This document shows positions 31,901-32,626 of a stretch of DNA of 32,626 bases, piece after piece. The notes below the pieces were generated by a model that saw only the letters and a program-made list of their open reading frames with translations, ran no database searches and was not told the DNA's origin. How positions within the stretch are numbered: the stretch's first letter is position 1; the number at the start of each line of letters is the position of its first letter. The translations under genes were made by a program, and so were the position numbers. The DNA lies in assembly GCA_001724175.1 (NCBI GenBank), contig MEDT01000062.1:1-32626 (forward strand), read 5' to 3'. The DNA comes from Cytophagaceae bacterium SCN 52-12 (lineage in GTDB: Bacteria; Bacteroidota; Bacteroidia; Cytophagales; Spirosomataceae).

Positions 31901-32315
31901 CCACGCTGTCAGCATCAGCCCCGGTCATTTTTTTCGCCGGATCGGGCGATTTGAGAACCACCAGCCGCGAATAGACCGTGTAGCCGATCCCCAGCGGGGT
32001 CAGCAGCCGATCCAGTACCTGTCCGAGCGGCTCGTTGGCCGATACCAGGCTCACCGGGACATCCACGTCGATCTGCTTGCTGTTATAGGAAAACCGTATA
32101 TCCGCCTGCCTGTTCAGCTGCCTGAGCACTTCCTTAAGCGGTGTTTTTTCAGCCTTAATACTGATCCGCCGGGCCAGCAGGTCCTGGCTGAGCAGCGGAT
32201 GAGCAGCTGATACAGAAGCCAGCCAGCCGAGTAAAAACAAGGGCAAAGCCGAAATTTTCATAAAATAGAAAGCCTTCCCGACGAACCGTCGATAGTTTTT
32301 TGTAAAATTGTTCAT
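28953..32315 (-). CDS. susC: SusC/RagA TonB-dependent outer-membrane receptor with N-terminal STN domain
   Basis: About 1120 residues from the Met at 32315 ([11 protein letters not shown]); a longer frame to 32387 would run into a leader hairpin. A signal sequence lies within about 20-44. An STN (secretin/TonB short N-terminal) domain follows (about 47-123: [19 protein letters not shown]...[10 protein letters not shown]), then a carboxypeptidase-regulatory-like beta-sandwich (about 147-217, [23 protein letters not shown]). Next come a TonB-box/SusC signature ([21 protein letters not shown], about 223-243), the plug ([49 protein letters not shown]) and a 22-strand barrel. STN normally signals to a FecR anti-sigma factor, but none is adjacent. 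It heads the PUL operon. Confidence 0.95.
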   Translation of the reverse strand: [1120 protein letters not shown]

Positions 32316-32354
32316 GTTTTTAATTGGTAAGAGACCATAAGAAAACTGCGTCCT

Positions 32355-32438
32355 GCGTTCCACTCCCGGAACGCGGCTGAGCGTCAACTCAGACGGGACC
32401 CGAAGCCAGGAGTGTCAGAGTTCCTGGCTTCTTTTTTT
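32355..32438 (+). terminator. Plus-strand intrinsic terminator and stem-loops in the susC leader
   Basis: GAAGCCAGGA (32402-32411) and TCCTGGCTTC (32422-32431) form a perfect 10-bp stem followed by seven T (32432-32438), a strong terminator for plus-strand RNA. Two smaller stems precede it: GCGTTCC/GGAACGC (32355-32361 and 32368-32374), and CTGAG/CTCAG (about 32376-32390). No plus-strand gene ends here. On the minus strand these structures lie in the susC leader and lack a T-run. Confidence 0.75.
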
Positions 32439-32470
32439 ACGAAGCGCTATTTCATCTGTATAAAATGGTT

Positions 32471-32626
32471 ATCAGCTTTCAGCAATCAGCGCTCAGCCCT
32501 TTGTCCCTGAGCCTGTCGAAGGGTGGCCCCTGAGCCTGTCGAAGGGTTCATCGACGGCCTGGGCGGCCCCGCCGCGGTGGCGTACCACTTGCGTGCAAAC
32601 GAGCCGATAGCTGATTTCTGATTGCT
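32471..32626. repeat. Inverted 7-nt repeat array (NTCAGCN) enclosing two 19-nt repeats
   Basis: The left arm has ATCAGCT, TTCAGCA, ATCAGCG, CTCAGCC (32471-32498). The right arm, read in reverse complement from the window end, has ATCAGAA, ATCAGCT, ATCGGCT (32622-32602) and is cut by the window edge. Between them CCCTGAGCCTGTCGAAGGG occurs at 32505-32523 and again at 32528-32546. The stretch 32316-32626 upstream of susC holds only these repeats and the leader stem-loops. I see no gene in it. Confidence 0.7.

Noticed and set aside
30921-32210. 429-codon plus-strand open frame opposite susC
   Set aside because: It is antisense to a clear SusC/STN gene. The predicted protein is low-complexity, rich in Arg/His/Pro and without domain motifs, typical of a shadow frame in GC-rich DNA.
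32316-32387. Longer N-terminus of SusC
   Set aside because: The extra 24 codons run through a stem-loop, carry no conserved sequence and precede the normal basic start of the signal peptide.

Overview
This 32.6 kb window comes from a moderately GC-rich (about half G+C by eye) member of the Bacteroidota, probably a Sphingobacteriales/Chitinophagales/Cytophagales-type organism. The evidence is a SusC/SusD outer-membrane pair, a type IX secretion sorting tail on a surface protein, lipoproteins, a Kdo-lipid A gene (lpxB), many genes without Shine-Dalgarno sequences, and several matches to the Bacteroidota -7 promoter box TAnnTTTG. Most of the window is chromosomal housekeeping and envelope genes in short units. 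I see no prophage, integrase, insertion sequence, CRISPR array, rRNA or tRNA.

Layout. 1-2.6 kb: 3' end of a PhoR-type sensor kinase, then a PlsC-like acyltransferase and a class C beta-lactamase-fold serine hydrolase on the minus strand. 2.7-5.4 kb: small lipoprotein, a lone nuoN, and a convergent short-chain dehydrogenase. 5.5-9.5 kb: ferredoxin-NAD(P)H reductase, a CotH-like/T9SS secreted protein and a secreted S1/P1 nuclease. 9.6-12.4 kb: two-lipoyl-domain pyruvate dehydrogenase E2, a strong terminator, then an AT-richer ArsR/SRPBCC pair. 12.5-16.6 kb: an enlarged nucleoside-diphosphate-kinase-like protein, Sua5 (tRNA t6A), a DUF3817 membrane protein and a circularly permuted ATP-grasp protein. 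16.8-23.1 kb: envelope block (DUF5723 protein, PBP1A, VanZ-like protein, LpxB) plus QueD. 23.1-24.8 kb: DUF4256 protein, ECF sigma factor and a small two-helix membrane protein. 24.8-32.4 kb: a four-gene minus-strand polysaccharide-utilisation operon, susC-susD-sulfatase-BNR/sialidase-fold protein, suggesting uptake and processing of a sulfated glycan.

The most unexpected structure is intergenic. Degenerate tandem arrays with an exact 7-nt period sit directly against gene ends, mostly as two inverted arms. One unit family is TAGGTNT (743-826, 22569-22631, 24352-24405). A second, unrelated unit NTCAGCN has the same two-armed architecture at 32471-32626, enclosing two copies of a 19-nt repeat. 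An 8-nt version (ACATCAYC) lies at 6653-6692. Other items worth checking are the 338-aa NDPK-like protein that keeps the NDPK catalytic residues around an insertion of about 100 residues, a CotH protein that seems to lack the second half of its kinase domain, and a plus-strand intrinsic terminator in the susC leader that fits an antisense RNA.
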